Shown: positions 23,261-35,584, numbered from the stretch's first letter. The stretch: DNA of 64,000 nt from Zopfochytrium polystomum (GCA_025765615.1 JAIVFJ010000206.1:48501-112500), one strand, 5' to 3'. Numbers and translations: made by a program. Notes: generated from the letters alone by a model not told the origin.

Positions 23261-23389
23261 AGAGGTCGTTTCAAGTGGAAAAGGCGGAAATCTTTACTGG
23301 GGAAAAAAAGATTTGATTGGCTGAAAACTTAATGGAGGAAACATTTTCCTCCATTTCCTTGCCACAGCTAATCTTGCTCTATTTCTTTA

Positions 23390-23584
23390 CTGTCAATTTC
23401 ATATACCTTGAGATTTTGAGGCAGCAAAAAAAAAGTTTGGTGGAGGGCAAAAAAAACTTTTCACTATTGGAGACAGACCACCCCGAAATGGAGACCGACC
23501 ACCCCCCAATCGAAAACTTTTTTTTGCTCCCCCCGAAACATTTTTTTTTCAGCCCCAAAATCTCAAGGAATATGAAATTCACTG
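23390..23584. mobile_element. MITE copy 1 (Tc1/mariner-like)
   Basis: 195 bp flanked by TA dinucleotides (23388-23389 and 23585-23586). Imperfect terminal inverted repeats of about 75 bp: one end CTGTCAATTTCATATACC, the other, inverted, CAGTGAATTTCATATTCC. It has no coding capacity. The TA target and CAGT-type ends fit the Tc1/mariner group. It is the inverted counterpart of 23802-23993. Confidence 0.85.
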
Positions 23585-23801
23585 TAATTGAGCTAATTCA
23601 GCTAATTCACTCAGTCCGGGAGGTGGTCTGTCTCCTCAGGTGGTCCGTCTCCGCCAGCGAAAAAAATCTTTTTTCTATTTTTTCACTTGCTCATGTGCCA
23701 GTCTGTGGAAACAGCACTTGGAACAACCATTTCCTTGTTTGCTCAAAATCTTTTCCGCCTTTTCTACTTGAAACGACCTCTTAATATGAAATTCACTGTT
23801 A

Positions 23802-23993
23802 CAGTGAATTTCATATTCCTTGAGATTTTTGGGCTGAAAAAAAAATGTTTCAGAGGGACCAAAAAAAAGTTTTCGATTGGGGGGTCGGTCTCCATTTCGG
23901 GGTGGTCCGTCTCCAATAGTGAAAAGTTTTTTTTGCCCTCCACCAAACTTTTTTTTTGCTGCCTCAAAATCTCAAAGTATATGAAATTGACAG
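23802..23993. mobile_element. MITE copy 2, inverted relative to copy 1
   Basis: 192 bp between TA dinucleotides (23800-23801 and 23994-23995). It is close to the reverse complement of copy 1 along its whole length. The right end of yet another copy (ATATGAAATTCACTG) abuts its left end, producing a perfect local palindrome around 23783-23818. Confidence 0.85.
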
Positions 23994-24229
23994 TAATGTC
24001 ATACCAGAAAAGAAGGCGCTTTTGCTGTGAACGAGTTTTTCTTGTTTTTTAAGCGTGGCAGCGCGGCTTGAGGAGCAAAACAAAAAAAAAAAAAAAAAAA
24101 AAAAAGAACAGGACGCAAAGAAAAGGAAAACGTCATCTATCCAGGGGGGACTCAATTATAAATGACCCCTTCGTAAAAGTCCTAACCCCCCCATTCCCCA
24201 AAAAGAAACCCGCCCCTCCCCCAATCCCG

Positions 24230-25649
24230 TCAGTTTCGTCGCTTCGACCACAGCCGGAACCGCGGCCCGAGCACGAACCCGACGACGCCGCCGTGCAGCG
24301 GGGAGAAGATGGTCCACCCAACTTGCCCGCGGGCAAACACCTCGCGCGCGCCGGCGGCGGCGGCGGGCGATGCGGGGGCGGCCGCCGCCGCCGCCCCCGC
24401 CTCGACGTCGGCTTCGTCGTCGTCATCGTCGTCGCTTGCCGCGGGTGCAGCTGCGGCTCCAGCGCCGACGGGGCCGAGGGGCACGTGTCGGGCCAGGACG
24501 GCGGCGGCGATGGAGCGCGGCGGGCGGGCGAACCAAGGGACCGAGACGTTGGCGTTGGCTTCCGGGTCATCGTCGTCGTCGGGGTCCGATTTGGCGATGG
24601 CTTTGCCCGACTCCGGGTCCGCGTCGGTGGCGGTGGGTGGTAGGGGCCGGCGGCCGCGGTGGTGCTGTTTGACGCCAAAGAAGAGGGGTAGGGAGATGTG
24701 GCGGGCCCAGAGGAAGACGCCGACGAGGGTGGCGATGCACCCGGCAAATGCCCACAGGGCAAAGACGACGTGGGCGCCGTCGCGGCCGCGCGGGCCTTGG
24801 CTCGGGCAGACGGTGCCGCGGTACCAGTAGCAGTAGGTGAAGTAGTTTGTCCAAGAGATGAGGATGGCGAGGAGGGCCATCAGGCTGCCCGTGGGAAGGC
24901 ACGGCCCGCAGACGACGTTGTTGTGGTACACGATGACGCCGGCGGTGAGCAGCGCGACGTTGTAAAAGAAGAGGAATGTGTAGTCGTTGGCGCCGCTCGC
25001 CCAAAAGTAGCCGTGCATCGCCATGGGTATGCAGGTCGTGGCCGAGAGGTTGTTAAAGTCGATCGCGATCGCCAAGAAGAGGAAGATGGCAAAGAAGTGG
25101 TGAAGCCCTTTTGTGAAAGACGACGTGTTTTAGTACGAAGCGGTTTCGGCTCCACTCCCATAAACGTATGCAAAGCGCAACCTACTTACACATTGAAAAG
25201 TACTTTGTACGGATGGAAGTGGCGTACATCTCGACGATGTAGAAAAAGATGTGTGTGAAGAGGAACAAGCGAAACTGCCAGATAGGCCAAGCCTTTGTCG
25301 ACAAGCCCCACGCCGGGTACCATCGTCGGATGCGGAGAGAGTACAGCACAACCAGGGTGGACTGTACTATCCACAAATAGTTCAGGCGGCTGAAAGCGTT
25401 CATAAAGTCGGTGTTAGCGCGATGGTGAGCACTGTCCGTGGGAGGTGGGAGGGGGAAGTGTTCGTTGGGCAAGACATCGCACGATCGAGACAACCCCGCG
25501 GAAATAGCACCAAGAAAACTGGAACACCTTTCGGGACACAAGGCCAGGAACGGCAAAAACGATACGCACGTATGCCACAGCGTCGGAAACATCCAAGCGT
25601 CTTTCTGATCTAGAATGAAGCCTGGGAGGAGCCAGTCGAGGGGCGCCAT
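24230..25649 (-). CDS. Multipass membrane protein of unknown function (two exons)
   Basis: Exons 25649-25190 and 25107-24230 join in phase 1 through an 82-bp intron (GTAAGTAGG...CACAAAAG) with a TACTAAAAC branch site; 445 residues. Several hydrophobic segments follow one another, including FLFTHIFFYIVEMYA, a helix spanning the splice junction (FFAIFLFLAIAID), and later YTFLFFYNVALLTAGVIV, SLMALLAILIS and VVFALWAFAGCIATLVGVFL, so at least six membrane passes are likely. The tail is cytosolic-like, with Asp-rich and Ala-rich low complexity. A WLHHFF motif in a helix and the general topology recall TLC-domain proteins, but I would not assign it on that. The start at 25649 is preferred; an in-frame ATG exists at 25799. 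Confidence 0.65.
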
Positions 25650-26344
25650 TCTGCTGCGTGGGTGAGTGCCGGGGAAGGGCGAAATACGGTCGCGCCGAAT
25701 AAAGAATGGGCTGCAGGGTTTGGCGACACCGTCCTTCAGGTGGCCCGCAAGTAAGCCGATTACTGCTGATGCGGGGACAAGCTGCAGGCAAAAGGTCAAA
25801 GGTGTGGGGAACGTCGAGCGTGATCACGATCGCCCGTTTGGAAGCCTGTGGGCAACTGTACTGGGCTCTACTATACGATCGCTGGTTGCTCCTCCTCGGT
25901 CCTGAGCCAGGCTGGTGATCACGATCACTCGCTGGATCGGCCGTTCGCTCGTGTTGTGGGTCGGATGTCTCGCTTCTCAGATTCGCCTTTGCCGTTGGTC
26001 ACCTAACCCTTCTGTGTCGGAGGTAACTGCCCCAAGGTAACACTTGGGTACACGGGACTGAAATTGACGAAGTTTCGGCAGCCACTAGCCACTGGGGACA
26101 AAGGGAGCGTGGGAAGAGGAGGTGTAGCGACGAGGCCTTGGGAAACGGGGGTCGAAGAAAGAGTCAATCGAAACACCAAACACGCGCTTTGCGTTTGGCG
26201 CTGCCTTGATCGGTTCGTCGTGTGAGACCAATGAAGGGGAATCGAAGTGGACGAATAAAACGTGCTGGTTCGAAGAAATTTTGCGCTCTCTGCGCCATTT
26301 CTCGCCAACTCTGCGTTAACTCCCGCCCACACAGCACCAATCAA
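25650..26344. other. Intergenic between membrane-protein gene and aminopeptidase
   Basis: No gene seen in 695 bp. It should hold the promoter of the membrane-protein gene (minus strand) and the 3' end of the aminopeptidase transcript. Confidence 0.6.
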
Positions 26345-29300
26345 TCATCGCCTGTCCGCGCCTCCGCCATTCTCCGCCGACCTGTTGCGGCCGCGCAGGG
26401 CGTCCATCAGCCGCGCACCCCACCACCGTCGGCGATGCCTGGAATGCGAAGGAGGAAGAGGAAGAGGGCGAGGAGTTTCCGTCTCCTCCGCTCCGCCGCG
26501 CTTCTCATGAACTCCTTCTCTCTTGTTGGTCACGGCACGCACACTACCATGTGCCTGCTGCACCCCGCCACTGGCGGCCACGACCGCTGCTGCCGACGCT
26601 GCAGCGGCCGCCCCCGCCGCAGAAACCCGCGCCGACTCGACCTCCTTCTCCAAGCGTTTGACCTTGTCGTCGAGCTCCTCCACCAGCCTGAGCAGTCGCG
26701 AAACGTCAAGGGCCTGCCCGCCACCGCCGCCGCCGAGCTGCAGCCGCCTCAGCACTGCGGCCAATCCGTGCTGATATTGGGCCGCGAATCGGGTCTCGAC
26801 CGCCACGCGGATCTCGCCCAACAGCTCGACAGCGCCCAGCGCCGCGAGCGAGTTGATGCCCTGCTCGCGGACAAGGGGCAGAACTCCGTCGCCCGCGCGG
26901 ATCGTGACGTCCGCAATGATCTCGGCGGCATCGCGCCGAAGGCGACGGATTTCCTCGCCTGAGGTGGCCCCGCCAAACCCGTCGCTGGCGCTGGTCGCGA
27001 GCGCCGATATCGCCGCCAAGTAAACGTACTCGTGTCCAAGCGTCCGGGTCGTCACGTCTCTCCCGCCCAACACAGACACCAGCGCCGCGTGCGCCGCCGC
27101 TGTACCAGTGTGCGCAAGCCCGCGCAGCACACCGCTGCGCACAGCACCAAGGAAACCCACTTCGCGCGGGTCGTGCAGCGCCACCAGCAGGCGCTCCACG
27201 TCACACACGTCTCGCTGTCGACCCAGGTTCTCATACGCGACCGCGCGGATTTGGTAGGCCGTTTCCTCCACTGGCCTCTCAAGGATCGAAATGAGACCTT
27301 CACGAATCGCGGGGTCGCGCATAGACGCTGCAGGAAGCAGCGCGTTTAGTGCCCGAATATTTTGTTCCTTCCGCAGTGAGCGGGCGATGATGGCAATCGC
27401 AGCGGCACTCTTGGACCTTCCAAGTGCGGCATAAACTGAGTACAAAGAGAAGTCGTTATTGGAAAAGTGATCAGTTGCACTCTACTTACCTCTTTCTCGC
27501 ACGCCAAAGAATGGCTCCCCCGCCAACAACTCAGAAACTTTTCTCATTGAAGTAGATGACCCCTTCTACTCGAAAAAATCACTGTAGATTCAATGCAAAA
27601 AAAATAAATGCAAGAGCGTGCACCTTTATAAGTTCTTCGTACGCGTGTATCCTGTTTCCAACGTCGATTCCTTTCTTGGCAGTCGATGCAAGTATCTCTT
27701 CTCCCGGCGTAAAGTCGAGCTGGTGCAAAATTTTCCCGCGAGGATCGATCTCGACTGCGACAGGCTTTGCCGATCCCATCGGCACAAACGCAGTCGCGGA
27801 TCGCGATCCGCTCTTTTGGGAGAATGTAGCCTTTCCTTTGAAAACGGCGCCATCTGCATCGATCACGTGGACCTCAATCGTGAATTCAAAGACTGCGGGC
27901 ACTGCGGCTGCTTTGCCTTCTGTGGACTGCGTTTGCGTCAAAGAAACCTCGACGAGTCGCGTGTCGCTGTGGTAGGTGTAGGCTGCCTTGATCTTTGGGA
28001 ACCCGGGGCTGTAAATCCACTGGTCAAAGAACGGTGTCAAATTCAGTGAAGATGCTTCTTCCAAGCATCTTTTGAAGTCTTCGGTCTCGACCGTCTTGGA
28101 AGTAAACCGCTTGAGGTAGGCTGAAACAAGGCGGTTGGTCACAAAGTCCAAGCAGAGGTTTGGTCACTCAACTTGTCACAGCTGCCCAAAAGGCGCTCTC
28201 GCCAAGAATATGTCGAAGCATGTGAATTCTCCAAGCTCCGCCGGGATACGTGTGTCGGTCAAACAAATCCCAGGAGCTGTCGTACGTTCTGCAAACGATC
28301 GGACGGATGTACTTCTCGCACTCGTCGAAGTACGAAATGGCGTTTTTGATCATGGCTAGGCGGAACTCATCCGCAGATACGTTGTCCTGCTGCCAGCATG
28401 CCGCGATGTAGGTAGCCCATGACTCTTTGAGCCAGGCGTGTTCAAAGTGGCGCGTTACAACCAAGTCGCCAAAGTAGGTGTGTCCCATTTCGTGGATATT
28501 GGTCAAATCAGTGGACCACCCTGCCTCTTTTGCTCGAATCTGTTTCAATGATTTTGGTTACTGAAAGTGGGCGGAACCGGCTGCGCGAAAGAACCTCACC
28601 TCATCCACCAACAGCCGGTCCGTGTGCGTTACAAGACTGATGTTCTCCATGGCACCACCAATAAAGGGAGAAAAGAGCTGGTGATATTTAGGCCACGGGA
28701 ATGGCACCCCGACTCTCTGTTTTAGCCATCGAATCATCGCAGGAGTCCTTCCAAGTGACAGCTAGAAGGGTAGAAGAAGAAGAAAAGTTCAGTTTTCCGG
28801 AGGGAAGAAAACGGATGCCTACGGCGAGCTGTTCCTTGGTATATTCTTTTGTGGCAAAGTAGCTTATGGGCATGCCGTCAACTGGTTGGTCATTGTACTG
28901 CACGAAATCGCCGATGGCGAAGCAGATTAGATAGGACGGGCAAAGGCGATCGAGGCGGTAGCAGGTTGTCTTTGTCCCGTTCGGGTTGGGTTTGACGGCA
29001 AACAGAGTGCCGTTCGCAAGCGCGGTGAGCTGCGCGTCGTGCGTAAGGTAAAACTCTAATTCAGCAAGTTTCGTGAGCGAGAAGGGATTTCTCCGCCGAA
29101 GGGGGGGAGCGGGTCGACTAACCCAGCGACGTCCTAACAGCCGGAAAGTCGACGCACGGCAGCCAGTACCTGGCGCGCTCGGTTTCGTGGTCGGTGGCGC
29201 AATGCAGGCCGCGGTCCGGGTGCTTGTCGTCGGGAACGCTGAAGTACAAGCCGGCGATGGGGTTCGTGACAGAGTACTCGATGTCCAGGAAGCGCAGCTC

Positions 29301-29708
29301 GTTTGGGGCGAAGGGGGACTCCCACGTGACTTTGAGCTCGGAGCCGTCGTAGACAAAGGAGACGGGCCCGGCGGTCGGGGGCGAGGACGAGACGCCGCGG
29401 ATGTCGAGCGAGACGGCGTTGAACGTAATGGACTGCGTGAGCAGCAAGAGGAGACCCGAGTCCTCCTCAACAGAGGGGACCGCGGGGTGTGCGGTGCTGT
29501 TGCGGATCCAGTGGCGCACGCGGCCGGTGGCGGACCTGTTCTTTATGTCGACGTCGAGGAAGATAAAGGTCCTGATGGGCACCAGCACGAGAGACGGGGC
29601 GTAGACCGGGTGGGCATGGGGCGTCGCGAAACCGTCAACGGGCAGCAGCGTCGACGGCTGCTGCTGCTGTTGCTGCTCGTGCTGGTTGTTGTTCAGTTGC
29701 TCGGGCAT
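26345..29708 (-). CDS. M1-family zinc aminopeptidase with C-terminal HEAT-like domain (seven exons)
   Basis: Exons 29708-29123, 29055-28823, 28761-28600, 28539-28173, 28120-27624, 27565-27490 and 27435-26345 keep frame throughout and give 1,003 residues. The catalytic signature is complete: exopeptidase motif GGAMEN near residues 308-313, zinc site HEMGH at 343-347 and the third ligand Glu near 366 (HExxH-x18-E). RYWLPCVDFPA and HTYPGGAW fit the M1 N-terminal and Tyr regions. After about residue 610, repeated amphipathic helices (GEPFFGVRERVYAALG, then LRRDAAEII) resemble the HEAT-like domain of bacterial cold-active-type M1 enzymes; a short coiled coil (LVEELDDKVKRLEKEV) and a basic tail end the protein. 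No signal peptide is seen, so cytosolic peptide trimming is likely. It is divergent from the gene at 29818, with only 109 bp between start codons. Confidence 0.88.
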
Positions 29709-29817
29709 ATCGTGGGGAACCTTTTTTCGGCGGCTGCTTCCTTCTTCTCGGGTCTTTCGATTTTTGTGTTTGTTTGTTTGTTTTGTCGCGACCATCGTTC
29801 ACTGGTCGCTGTGAATA
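29709..29817. promoter_or_regulatory. Bidirectional promoter region
   Basis: 109 bp separate the divergent start codons of the M1 aminopeptidase and the HIBCH-fold gene, so control elements must be shared or lie within transcribed sequence. No TATA box stands out. If the aminopeptidase starts at the alternative ATG at 29795, the gap shrinks to about 20 bp. Confidence 0.5.
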
Positions 29818-32395
29818 ATGCTGGTTCCGCGAGCACCTCCTCGACGGCCGCTACGATTGCCGGTAGCGACGATTCCGCCGCCGTCGCCGTGCCGGGCGGT
29901 CGCTAGCCATGCGGTTCTTCTTGCACCTCGGCATTATGCGTCCGTGCTTTCACCGCTGCAGCCGCAGCCGCCGCCGCCCTCTTCTTCGCTCAAACAGACC
30001 ACCTTTGCAGACTCTTTCGCGCACCGCTGCCGCCGCCGAGCATACACAACCAGTCCCTTCATCAACGTCTCCGATCATTTCGCCCCTTTCACCCCAATCG
30101 CATCCCACCACGGACGCGTCATGGTCGTCAACGCCGCAGATCTGGACCCCGAACTTGTGTGGCAGATGAACCTGAAGCTGATCGTGTGTTTGCGTTCCTT
30201 TCCTCTTTTTTTTTTTCTTTTTCCCACTGTGGCTCAGTCTCCTCGTCTAATTTACCTCCCCTCTTGTTGGAGGGAGGCATTTTCTTAGGAATGGGACAGG
30301 GACAAGGATGTCAACGTTGTCATCATGGAGAAGACCTACCCTCCGTCGGGAACTCCGTCAGAATATGGTTCGCACAACCGGCCGAAAGCCCTTATCCTTG
30401 TCTGATCGACCCTGAAACTGAATGCACGCTTTGCTTCCTCCCCAGTTTTCGAAAAAAGGATGTGATTCGGTGCCACTCGCTCCTAGCTCACCGTATTGCG
30501 ACCATGGATACCCCGGTTGTCTCTCTTCTGGAGGGGGTCTGCGGTAAGTGGCTTGTAGCGAAGTGCGGAGAAGCTGCGTCATTGGAACCCTCTTTGCTGC
30601 AGAAAGACGCGTGGAAAGCATCAGTTTTGAGTGCTGTCGAAGAGTGCCGTCGGGTCGCAACTGAGCGTTTCTTCCGAATTTCTCTTCTGCGTCCCCAGCA
30701 AAGGAGCACCTCTCGACGATCCTCCACACACCCTTTCGCATCGCAACTGAGAAAACGGTGTGCTCGTTCGACCAGCCAATTCTCCCCGGCACAAGTTTTT
30801 TCCTCTCGCGCCTGATGGGAGGCTCGCCCCTGGGCAAATACCTTGCCTTGACGGGACGACCGTTGACGGGCATGGAAAATGTGTCAGTTTCATGCGCGCT
30901 CTCTCAAAATATACGACTGACAAGTGCTTTGATTTTGCTACCTCCAGGCTAAGCGGTGTAGCCACACACCATCTTCCCTCCGATCGCATTCCTGCGTTGA
31001 TCGAGCACTTGTGCACTGTAAAAACTTCGGATCTCCGCATATTGGATGACGCAATTGCTGCTTTCCTGGGTAAGGCAGCCGAGTTCGAGCGATTGCATAA
31101 CGCAGACTTTGAAAATTGCATCCATTCGCGTTCAGATGCATCACCATCGCTGGACGAGTGGAAAAGTTGGGCCCTGGGAGGGAGTGTTGGCGATACTATC
31201 AACAGGTTTGGATCGCCGTGTCGGATGAGCAGTCCCTGTGATCCTGCTGACTCTTCGCAGGTGTTTCCAACACGACACCTTTACGGAAATAGTAAAGGCA
31301 TTGGAAAAAGAAGCAAGTAGGTCGTGTTTATAATTCAAGACTGATTTTCTTTTCTGCGTTGCAGAATACTTCGGCATCAAAGGAAGCTCTTGATTTACTG
31401 GAAAAGCGATCAGCTGCGGATCTGGAGCTAGCCCTGAAGTGCCTTTCTCTTGGGAGCCGCGTCGACCTAGCAACTTCTCTCATTGCAGATTGCGAAGCGC
31501 TCACACAAGGAAAGGTGATTAGCACTACCTGTAAATATCGGCTGTCGGCATCTTCTGAATTGGTTTTTCCTTTCCAAGGTGACGTTGAGCGCTCAAAAGC
31601 GGAAGCCGACAGAAGAAGATAGAGAGAAGCACAAAGCGCTTGTCAGTGAAGCCACGGGGGACTTGTAAGCCTTCCCCACATATCCCGCTGGTCACTAAAT
31701 AGGTTATGTTTCAGAATCCTTTCTTCAGCAAAAACATTCGATTACTACAGCTTTCGCACCGTAACGTGCCTGCCGTCGGAAGAGGACGTCCGATTGGTCG
31801 TATCTGGTAAGTGGCGGTGAAGTTCGTGCATTTTCTTCCACATTGAAGGCCGTTTCTGAGTTTTACCATTTCAGGCGAAGCCGTTGGGGTTGGGGACCTC
31901 GCTCTCACCACGGACGAGGTCCTTGAATACTTTAGCGAAAACTGGAACGACTTTTTAAGTGATAAGGCCTTGCGTCCTCTCTCGTTTGTTCCAACCGGCG
32001 GGGAATCAGCAAGCGACCAAGAGGCTCGGAACGAAGCACCTGGGGAGGAGACAGAGGCTGGGACTGCGGCGGTCTCACGCCAGGCGGAGTCAGCGCCACC
32101 GTTCTTTCCCAGCAAGTACTTCCGCGCCGAGGAGTCCGATCCCCTGGACCCGACCACTCGTCTGGGCCGGCGGAAGGAGACTTGGGGGATGCGGCAGCGC
32201 GTGTTGAGCGTTTTGGACCAGCGGTGCGAGCTTGTCAATGGGCAGTTTTTGCGGTGGAGTAGAAAGAGTGGTGGTGGTGGTGGTGGCGGCGAGGGCAGGC
32301 TGCCGTCGGCAGTTACAGCCGCAGCTGCAGTGTCGGCTGCCACTGCCGGTGTGGCTGCTGTTGCGGCGGGAGTGACGGTGGGAGACTCAGACTGA
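29818..32395 (+). CDS. Mitochondrial HIBCH-fold (enoyl-CoA hydratase superfamily) protein, probably non-catalytic (ten exons)
   Basis: Phase-consistent exons: 29818-30183, 30289-30356, 30446-30543, 30699-30882, 30948-31205, 31261-31312, 31365-31514, 31579-31664, 31715-31806 and 31875-32395; 624 residues. The Arg-rich start (MLVPRAPPRRPLRLPVAT) looks like a mitochondrial presequence. Similarity to 3-hydroxyisobutyryl-CoA hydrolase is seen in MDTPVVSLLEGVC, FRIATEKTVCSF, LSGVATHHLPSDRIP, INRCF and the helical SAADLELALKCL. The parts that carry the oxyanion hole and acid residues in active family members (the GGD loop, the GGGVG loop and the PDVGG segment) are missing as I splice it. In yeast a HIBCH homologue is a mitoribosomal small-subunit protein, so a structural role is plausible. 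The last two exons add a long unassigned tail. The exon 2 end (30344 or 30356) is uncertain. Confidence 0.62.
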
Positions 32396-33482
32396 CGGCA
32401 TTGGCACAGTTGCGACTTTCCTATTCGCGGTACAATCCAGGAGTCTTGCGACACCACGCGCGCACACACACATACACACGCACACACACACACACACACG
32501 AATGCGCACGCACAATAGATACAAGAAGGGCACTGGGCGCCTTCTGAATCATTGTTTTTTTTTATTTTTTTTCTTCTGTTTTGAGCAGATCAATAATAAT
32601 AATATAAGGGAAGAACGACTCAACCACACAAATTTTTTTCCCGTTTCCTTTTTTCCCGATCCCCTTCACCCCTTCCCTCTTTCCCACAACCCCTTTCCCC
32701 CCCATTCCCCGCCCTCCCTCCCGTCCCCTCCGCTCCATCTCCTTCCCTCTCTTGCTCCAATCGCCCTCTCTTCTGCTTCTTCGCTTTTACTGCGCTACTG
32801 CCTCCGAATCGTTGGAGCACCTGTTGCCCGCTCATTCGCTCACTCTAGCCCTGCCTGCTGGATTTCCCCTGCTGCTCGGGACCCTGCCCCCCCCTCCCTC
32901 TCTGCTGACTGCCAATTTTTCGTCGCTCGACCTCCTGCGCTCGATCGCTTCAGTCGCCGCCCGCCGCCGCCGCCGCCGCTGCCCCGCCTCCCCCCGCCTC
33001 CGCAGTTCCAAAATCCGCCAAGCAGCCTCGCGCTTCGCCTTACCCAGCCGCGCTCGCCCGTCCAAGCAACGCTCTGCCCATCCCACCTCCATTACCTTCT
33101 GCTTCTCCTCACAGCTGTCGTGCTTGGATTTTCCTCTAGTTGCCCAGTTTCTTGCTTTGCCTCCTTTTCTGCATCGTCCCCCTCTCCCATCCCGCGCTAC
33201 CTAGAAGCACCTCGGGCTCAAAACTTAAATCTTACCCGTGCGGAACTTCAACCACTTCATACAACCCACTCTCTTCCGGCCTCTCTTGAAACCCCCCCAC
33301 GCACATCCAATCCCCGCCCCTGTTCTTAAAACTGATAAAAACCTCAACACTTTACATTCAATACCCACAAATCTAGTATCAACCCCCCTACCCCTCGTTC
33401 CTATATTATTCTCCACCTTCGGTCATTTGTTTGCCTCGCTACTTTTTTTTTCGCACACCTTCGTTGACTTCCTCGTACAATC
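32396..33482. other. Intergenic, pyrimidine-rich leader of STRAP
   Basis: It holds a CA microsatellite (about 32460-32500) and a strongly C/T-rich kilobase (32640-33480) immediately upstream of STRAP on the same strand, likely its promoter and long 5' UTR. Open frames here are compositional. Confidence 0.6.
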
Positions 33483-34821
33483 ATGAGTGGATACGCTGGA
33501 TGGGGTGCGCCGCCGGTCAACCCTGCTGCCAAGCAGATCCCGCTTACTTGCACGGGTCACACGCGTCCCGTGGTCGATCTCGCCTTCTCTGGCTTCGTCT
33601 CCACCGGGGATTACTTTCTGATATCAGCCTGCAAAGGTAGCTTGAATCGCAGGTGTGCTTTCACATTTGTTCCTCACTCTTTTGGAAGACTCGATTCCAA
33701 TTCTGCGCAGGGGATCAACGGGTGACTGGTGCGGAAGTTTCCAGGGTGCGTAATACTGGCCCGTTTCCTTGACCTTCATCCCGCACCTAACGTCTACGCG
33801 CTTGCAACGTCCTCAGGTCACAAAGGTGCCGTCTGGAGCGCTCGTATTTCCCGTGACGCGTCGCTCAGTGTGACCGGATCAGCCGATTTCACCGCCAAAG
33901 TCTGGGATAACGTGACGGGCACTGCCGTGGTGACGCTTGATCACTCGCACGTGGTCCGCACAGTGGACTTCAGCGAAGATGGCCAGTACGTGTTGACTGG
34001 CGGGAAAGAGCAGAAGCTCCGGATCTTCGACTTGCAGTCTCCTCAGCGTACTACACCGATCCGCGTTCTCGAGGGCAATCAAAACGAGATCAAGTGCGCT
34101 CTGCTTGATTCTGTTCATGGGTATGTTTACACACAGATAATCAGCGGATGGAGGATATGACGTAACTGATTGCGTCTACTTGGCCAGGCTTGTGTTTAAC
34201 GGTGATGGGAAGGAGCTTCGGGTATGGGACCTGCGGAACTCCGTCCAAGTCAGTTCTCGAACATTCGACCACGAGGTAACCAGCCTTCGCTTCTCACCGG
34301 ATCGACAACACATCATTTGCGCCAGTGGAAAGAAGGTATTCTTCTACAATGCGATCAGGTCTGTGTCCTTGAAAGTGACCGACTTTCTCCTAACTATGTT
34401 TCTCTTTCATCAGCGCTGCCCTGGAGAAGTCTGTGGAAACTTCGGTCGAGCTTTCGTCCGCATCGATGCACCCGACGAACACTATGTTCGTTGTCGGTGG
34501 CGCTAATGACCTGTGGGTTCGAGTTTACGACTACGCCTCCGGAGTTGAACGCGAAGGTACATTTGAGGCCCAACCGGGTTGTATAAAATCGATTGCTGAT
34601 GCAGTTAATGAATGTCAAATATACAGTGTATAAAGGACACCACGGACCCATTCACTGCGTTAGCTACAGTCCCGACGGTCAGTTGTATGCCACTGGATCC
34701 GAAGACGGGACCGTCAGGTAAAGCGTTAGAAACGTTTTCGGTCCCCTACTCATCAATGCATCCTCGTAGGCTTTGGCAAACTCAGCCTGGCACTGCTTAC
34801 GGACTGTGGCAAGCGCAGTAA
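33483..34821 (+). CDS. STRAP: STRAP/UNRIP-like WD40 protein (seven exons)
   Basis: Exons 33483-33652, 33711-33745, 33817-34120, 34188-34358, 34414-34556, 34627-34717 and 34770-34821, all phase-consistent; 321 residues, the usual length of serine/threonine-kinase receptor-associated protein (UNRIP). Diagnostic pieces: [17 protein letters not shown] at the start, [54 protein letters not shown] and the C-terminal [13 protein letters not shown] ... YGLW. Seven WD repeats are expected. Known role: the SMN-complex-associated WD40 protein in snRNP assembly and mRNA metabolism, also a TGF-beta receptor adaptor in animals. A housekeeping RNA role is likely here. Exon 2 is only 35 bp. No irregularities seen. 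Confidence 0.93.
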
Positions 34822-35435
34822 CCGTAAACTCGAGTGGCCCCCTCGTTTTCCTCCAACCGCCGTTTGGTCGATTCCTCTCTGCTTGGTTCTTGCCCGTCCA
34901 CGCCTTGTTTCTCTTTCCTTGGTTGTTTCGACGAGCCCTTCTTTTTGTCTTCCGTTCCCCCACCCTCCTTGCTTACTTCTTCCTTGCTTGCTCCGACCTT
35001 CGCCACCTTCCACATTTTCTTGCTTTGGCCGTTAACCTCGGGTTTGGTGATCCGTTCCTCTCCTGTCATTGGGGCTAGTCTCCGTGTTCTTCACTTGTCT
35101 TGTCGATCGAAAGCTGGAAATTTGGCAATATTTTGTGGAAACTTTGCTCCAAGCGCCATTCGCTCATCCCGGCCACTTCGTATCCCAAAGATGGAAGTCC
35201 TCTGACCGGCGACGACTATGGCCCGTTTGGTTTCGACAGTTCTAAGTTGTCCATGATAGACCCGCGGCAGTGTTGGTGAAACAGGAGCCAGAAGCTGACG
35301 GTAGAGGGAAAAATATTCTTGCAATCGCAAGTAGAATCATCCTGTCAGACGACCGCTTCAAACCTCCTTGTTAGATTTGATGCAAAGTTCAGCCTTTTTC
35401 AAGCAAGTTTTCTGAGGATTTGGAGTGGCGGTAGT

Positions 35436-35471
<36 letters not shown>

Positions 35472-35549
35472 CTTTTTTTTCCCCCCTGTTTTCCGGTTGT
35501 GCTCGCTTTGCCGATATTCTCTACTGTGCGGTTTTTCTTCAGCAGAAAA

Positions 35550-35584
<35 letters not shown>

